Assembly: GCA_030562195.1 (NCBI GenBank)
Contig: JAUJPP010000002.1
Location: 62,001-126,000, forward strand
Direction: 5' to 3'
Length of the DNA: 64,000 nucleotides
Origin: Nipponacmea schrenckii
Taxonomy: Eukaryota; Mollusca; Gastropoda; Lottiidae
Below the pieces are notes generated by a model that saw only the letters and a program-made list of their open reading frames with translations, had not been told where the DNA came from and ran no database searches. Both the position numbers and the translations under genes were made by a program. Position 1 is the stretch's first letter. Each line of letters starts with the position of its first letter. Of the stretch, positions 59,812 through 64,000 are shown one piece after another.

Positions 59812-62800
59812 TTAACAGTCCATCCAAGCACATACTTTTAAGGTAGAATTGAAACCTGTGTTAGTTGGACATGTCATTTTGATATCACGGCCGCTTACAC
59901 ACCAATGGAAAATTCTACAACTTAATGGATCAGCAAATATTCCATCGGAATTACATCTAAATGCTGAAAAATAAAATCATTAATCTTGAAGAGTAAGATG
60001 AAAAGAAGGTACATTGCTACATCGACAGTAAGGTAGTCGACAGAGAAGTTAGTTAATAAATGACTTATAGTTTTATTCGTTTTACTAACAGCGAAAGAGA
60101 ATAAATTGCTATCATGTGTTTCTGATACATAATCCTCTGAGAATGGGGTTCAACAAAATATTGATTTTAGTATTACGAGCAAAGTAAACATACAGAAGAG
60201 GAGCCAGATATCTATAAAGCGAATATTCTACAGTACGCAGACCGTCGTCTCATAACAAACTGAATAGGGTTCACAACTTACGTCCAGATGATGGTCTTCT
60301 TGTTGTTGTAGGCCTCCACCACCATGGGCGCACGGTTGTGGTTGTAGGTGGTACCCATGGTTTTCTCGTTGTAGTTGGTCTCCACCACCATGGCCTTACG
60401 GTTGTGGTTGTTGGAGGTACCCACGGTTTTCTGGTGGTTACTGGTGGTGCCCATGGTTTTCTTGTTGTTACTGGTGGTACCCAAGGTTTTCTAGTTGTTA
60501 CTGGTGGTACCCATGGTTTTCTAGTTGTAACTGGTGGTACCCATGGTCTCTGTGTTGGTTGTACATTTGTTGGTGAGCCAAACTTTTCTCTACACATTCT
60601 TGAACTATAAAAATGAATAAGTTTCACTAATAATCAAAATGCCGATGGACAATTAAGTTTCAACTCTATCACAAATATCCATTAATGTTTCTGTGGCTAC
60701 AGATTTCCAGAACACTAGACTCCAACATGACTGAAAACAGTGATGAACCTTTTTCTATTCACAAATTTGATAACAGTTTTGTGCAATGATATGTAATGCT
60801 AGCTCTCTGGAGTTAAATTTATATCACGTTTCTTACCCTTTGCCATTAATCAAACATTCACTGATAATGGAGAGAAGTGGATAGGGACTACCACAGAAAG
60901 AACCTGTGAAGTCGTCAATATCTATTGCCCAAACCATACCACCTCCAAAGCCTTGTTCTAGAATCCAATCTAACTGAAATATTAAAATGTAAAAAACATT
61001 GGTTAATATTCGGCTAAAGATTTTCAGTAGCATGAAAGGTTCAAGAGAAAAACGTGGCGACAGAGAAAAAATATAATTCAAGTAATCGTAGTAGCTCGAT
61101 AAAGAACTGAATTGTTTAAATAGTTACATCAATGCTTGGAATACTTGAATTAATGCTGAATATGCATGTCTATACCTTTGTAGCTACTGACTTTTTATCA
61201 TCGTATCCAACCCATTGGTCTCCAGAAACAGCGTATGGTACTTTCATATTATCATCTTGTGTGGTCTGGTACTTATTAAGAAGTGTATCACAGATCTAAA
61301 CCAACAGAAAAGGTATTGCTAATTTATAGATCGTATATAAGTTCATGCAAGTATAAAATGGGCTCTAGCTCATATTCATATATTGGGTTTTTTTCGAAAC
61401 ATGAATATAACTTTGACATGCAATTGAATCGAGGACCTACCTCATATGACAAAATAATTCCTGCTTCACCAGAAAAACGTTCTTTTTTGCCAGGTCCAGT
61501 AACTGGGGCACCTAATCCAGTATTATATCTGTTAGCTAATGTATAACTTCGTCCATACATCGGAATTCCAACTTGAATTTTTTCTTTGGGAGCACCTTGT
61601 TCAGCCCAATAATTTGCTGCGTAGGCCTACAAATAAATTAATACTATGGTTTGATAGTATCTAACATAAATTAGTTTTTGAAAATATGAAAAAAGCCTAT
61701 TTATTGAGAACAATCATTATTTATTTATTTACAAATAGTTATTTAAAATTAATATCAACGGGCAATGTACGACACACTGTAGGTGAAATACTTACAACAT
61801 TCATAGTAGGTGTAGGGTCACCAGGATAAGCAAACAGTGGAGCATTATGTCCTGTTACTTTATCCCATCCACCATGTAAATCATAGGCCATTAGGTTTAT
61901 CATATCCAAGCTCCTAAATAATAAAATAAAGACTGAATAATTCAAGCATGTTCTTCGGAATCTCAATAACGCTGCTTGTATGAGCATGTGAAACGTTTTG
62001 TTAATACATTATAGTATATCCATATAGTTTGTGCTTCTCTATCTATGCCTATTTCTATATGTCTAATAAACAATTTTCAAATTATTTCTGCTCCAAATTA
62101 ATCCCAAAATATGGGACATTACAAGACCATCATTCAAGAATGCTTTTTTTTTTCAAGTTACTGTAACTGGATCTTTTGGTTAATGCTACCTACTTGACAT
62201 TGTTCTAATTTACATACTTGCCGATAGCTGCAACTTCATAACCAATATCGATAGTTGATTTACCAGCTGGTACTGCAGCTGTAAGTAGCAATCTATCTTT
62301 TCCTGTTTGTTGGGCTTCTTTCTCGAACCCTGCTCGAATTTCCTGTATTAAAGATTTTGTTTAATCCGATTTGGTAGATGCAAAAAAAGTAATTGCTATT
62401 GTTTTAAGGCAGTTGATATAAATCATCCACTGAAAATTATTCATATTGTCTCACCTGACACAAATATGTAAATCTTTTCTTATCAATTGCTGGACTTCCT
62501 CTACTACCAGGATATTCCCAATCTAAATCTAATCCGTCAAAACCAAATCTTCTCAAATATTCAATAGAAGTGGTAATAAATTCTTGTCGATTGCCTGGTG
62601 TAGAAGCCATGGTTGAGAAATCTTTAACAGGCATGAACCAACCTCCTACAGCCAAAATTACTTTTAAATTAGGATTAGATTTCTTCAGATCCATAACTCG
62701 AAGGTACCTGCAAATCAAACATATTAATGTAATCAATTTATATTACGTCATGGTGCATTTGGCGAAAGATGGTAGATGCACGGGTTCGAGATAGAATATC

Positions 62801-63424
62801 ATTCATCAAATGAAAAAGAAAAAAAAAACAAAAAAAAAACGAATCATTAAATAGATATTAATGTCTTCCGAACAAATAAATCAATCTCGTCTATAGATAC
62901 TTACAATCCCCTGGGATATTCAATCAAGTCATCATTCCATTCAGTGGGAGCCAACCGATTACCAGATAATTTAGCAAACGCATATATGATGTGAGTACAG
63001 ATCTTAGGATTGATATCCTCTGGTAAAAACTTGCCACCTGCTGGTCGATATTGGGACCAGTTTTCATAATAACAAACAACATTTCGTTTGGCGGTTGTCA
63101 CTGAAATGTACAAAAAATAGAAATCCTTAAAATTTGTCTATGAAAATTCCCCCAATAAAGTTTTTGACTAAGACCATTCCTAGTTGAAATCCGGTCTCCA
63201 AATAGTTCCAGGAGCATATCTTTCTTCCAATATCTACTTTGTTTGACAATCCTTTCTTCTGCACAAATTGGTACACATTTTAGTGTCATGTCATAAATAA
63301 TGTAAAGGACGACCATGCATGATCGTAACAAATATTATCCTTATATCATGTACCAGATTATCTTACCTGAATTACATACAGACAGAAATACACATAAAGT
63401 GAGAAATATATAATGACCCTCCAT
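59812..63424 (-). CDS. Secreted GH18 chitinase 2 with Thr/Pro/Trp linker and CBM14
   Basis: Ten exons (63424-63367, 63100-62905, 62707-62455, 62342-62218, 61913-61796, 61626-61441, 61295-61176, 60973-60837, 60604-60282, 59963-59812) give 555 residues. Exon sizes of the GH18 core (253, 125, 118, 186, 120 and 137 nt) are identical to chitinase 1, and phases agree throughout. Signal peptide [21 protein letters not shown]18 motifs [20 protein letters not shown] (proton donor near Glu149) and [11 protein letters not shown]-terminal six-cysteine CBM14 ending VCAWMDC. The linker has [10 protein letters not shown] repeats plus two [11 protein letters not shown] modules. All introns use GT-AG. It is an extracellular chitin hydrolase and the tandem paralogue of chitinase 1. 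Intron 5 carries a fragment of the palindromic element of 25.1 kb. Confidence 0.95.
60283..60560 (-). repeat. Coding minisatellite in chitinase 2 linker
   Basis: Thirty-base units encode [10 protein letters not shown] (four to five copies). They are followed by two longer units with a WWW triplet. The pattern differs from chitinase 1 in unit length, so the repeats have evolved independently since duplication. Confidence 0.88.
61958..62075 (+). mobile_element. Fragment of the palindromic retroelement family
   Basis: In chitinase 2 intron 5 this matches the right arm and 3' end of the insertion at 25146-25659: blocks AACGCTGC.TGTATGAGCATG, TGAAACGTT, TAGTATATCCATATA and CTATGCCTATTTCTATATG in order, with several substitutions. 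It is a single, non-inverted copy, which defines the 3' terminal unit of the family. Confidence 0.8.
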
Positions 63425-63460
63425 TTTGAGATGATACTAAAATTAAGGGTACTAGAATAT

Positions 63461-63469
63461 GTCTTTATA
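63461..63469 (-). promoter_or_regulatory. TATA box of chitinase 2
   Basis: TATAAAGAC on the minus strand about 40 bases before the start codon, implying a very short 5' untranslated leader. Same word as for chitinase 1. Confidence 0.6.
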
Positions 63470-63921
63470 TCTATTTATATAAAAAACAGAGGCATGTGAC
63501 GTAATCCTGTTCCTGGCTCGACATGTTACTATACGACATAAGCATTTACAGATAATCCCTTTCCTTTATCAGAGGTATTTGAAAGGTGTGAAAAACTATT
63601 TGCAAAGAGAATGTTCGTGCATGGTTTGCATTATAAATGAGGTTAGGTCAATCATACAAAAAGGATGGAGTGGATATCACTACACATTACACAAAAGAAA
63701 CAACTATTTTTTGAATTTCACAGCCTTATGAGAAGAAACTGATTCTCTTTGTATGCACCCAACAAAATGGGTAAACCAATCCACAAGTTAATAGTAAAGC
63801 TGATGGGACCACTTCTTTACCCCGGTTTAATTGGGATGTAATGATAAGGATTATTGTAAGAGATCAGAAATTTTTTTTTTTGACACAATAAGATGTATTA
63901 TAATGTAGAAAGAAATATTAC
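63470..63921. other. Spacer between chitinase 3 linker and chitinase 2
   Basis: About 450 bp in which a CBM14 exon would be expected for chitinase 3. I find no six-cysteine frame in the minus strand. It contains a poly-T run near 63870 and is otherwise unremarkable. Confidence 0.5.
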
Positions 63922-64000
63922 CACTGGGTGGTTTGTAAGGAGGGTTGTATGGTTGAAGAGTTGTTGTTGGTTGTGGTACCCAAGGTTTTTGCGTTGTTGG
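63922..64000 (-). CDS. Partial linker exon of a third chitinase-like gene
   Basis: At the window edge the minus strand encodes PTTQKPWVPQPTTT followed by LQPYNPPYKPPSG and then a donor-like AGTG|GTAATA, leaving phase 1. PWVPxPTTT matches the linkers of chitinases 1 and 2, and the exit phase equals that of their exon 9. It is therefore the linker exon of another array member, cut by the window end. No CBM14 exon is recognisable between here and the start of chitinase 2 at 63424. Confidence 0.65.

Noticed and set aside
60278..60610. Plus-strand Gly/Val/Thr-rich frame and a second minus frame over the chitinase 2 linker
   Set aside because: Same repeat effect; neither has a start context, partner exon or family resemblance.

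Overview
This is a strongly AT-rich, intron-rich animal nuclear DNA window. Several features point to a lophotrochozoan, most likely a mollusc (inference): tandem chitinases with Thr/Pro/Trp-rich linkers and a C-terminal chitin-binding domain, a Polycomb CBX gene, a TRIM gene, a small family of secreted somatomedin-B-like proteins, and tRNA-derived SINEs with a Deu-like body. No bacterial-style operons, CRISPR arrays or rRNA are present.

Layout. 1-25 kb is mostly intergenic or intronic DNA holding the first two coding exons of a Rab26/Rab37-like GTPase gene (minus strand; 22.8 and 13.9 kb; remaining exons would lie left of the window). It is interrupted by transposon debris: a 1.2-kb hAT-like element with a perfect 8-bp target duplication (2.27-3.47 kb), SINEs (4-8.4 kb), a 1.7-kb element with long inverted ends (14.4-16.1 kb), duplicated reverse-transcriptase remnants (16.4-18.9 kb) and a GT-rich minisatellite (20.5-21 kb). 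At 25.0-32.6 kb lies a recent tandem segmental duplication that copied the terminal exon of a secreted, probably membrane-anchored somatomedin-B-like gene. One copy carries a palindromic retroelement insertion whose empty site is preserved in the other. A diverged paralogue of that gene follows at 35.3-37.7 kb. Then come AT-rich repeats, a five-exon Polycomb chromobox gene on the plus strand (40.8-43.7 kb), a dead PIF/Harbinger transposon (44.4-45.6 kb), a 40-bp-class minisatellite (48.2-48.7 kb), a two-exon TRIM gene on the plus strand (51.1-54.9 kb), and a tandem array of GH18 chitinases on the minus strand (55.4 kb to beyond the window end).

The chitinases share identical intron positions and phases and a TATAAAGAC promoter motif, so they arose by local duplication. 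They differ in linker repeats and in the use of GC instead of GT splice donors. The third, cut by the window edge, shows a linker exon but no recognisable chitin-binding exon before the next gene begins.

The strongest candidates for something undescribed are the duplicated terminal exon of the somatomedin-B-like gene (a possible alternative 3' exon), that two-exon protein family itself, and the palindromic insertion with its matched empty site. All exon models were read by eye from splice signals, reading phase and paralogue comparison; no search or transcript evidence was available.
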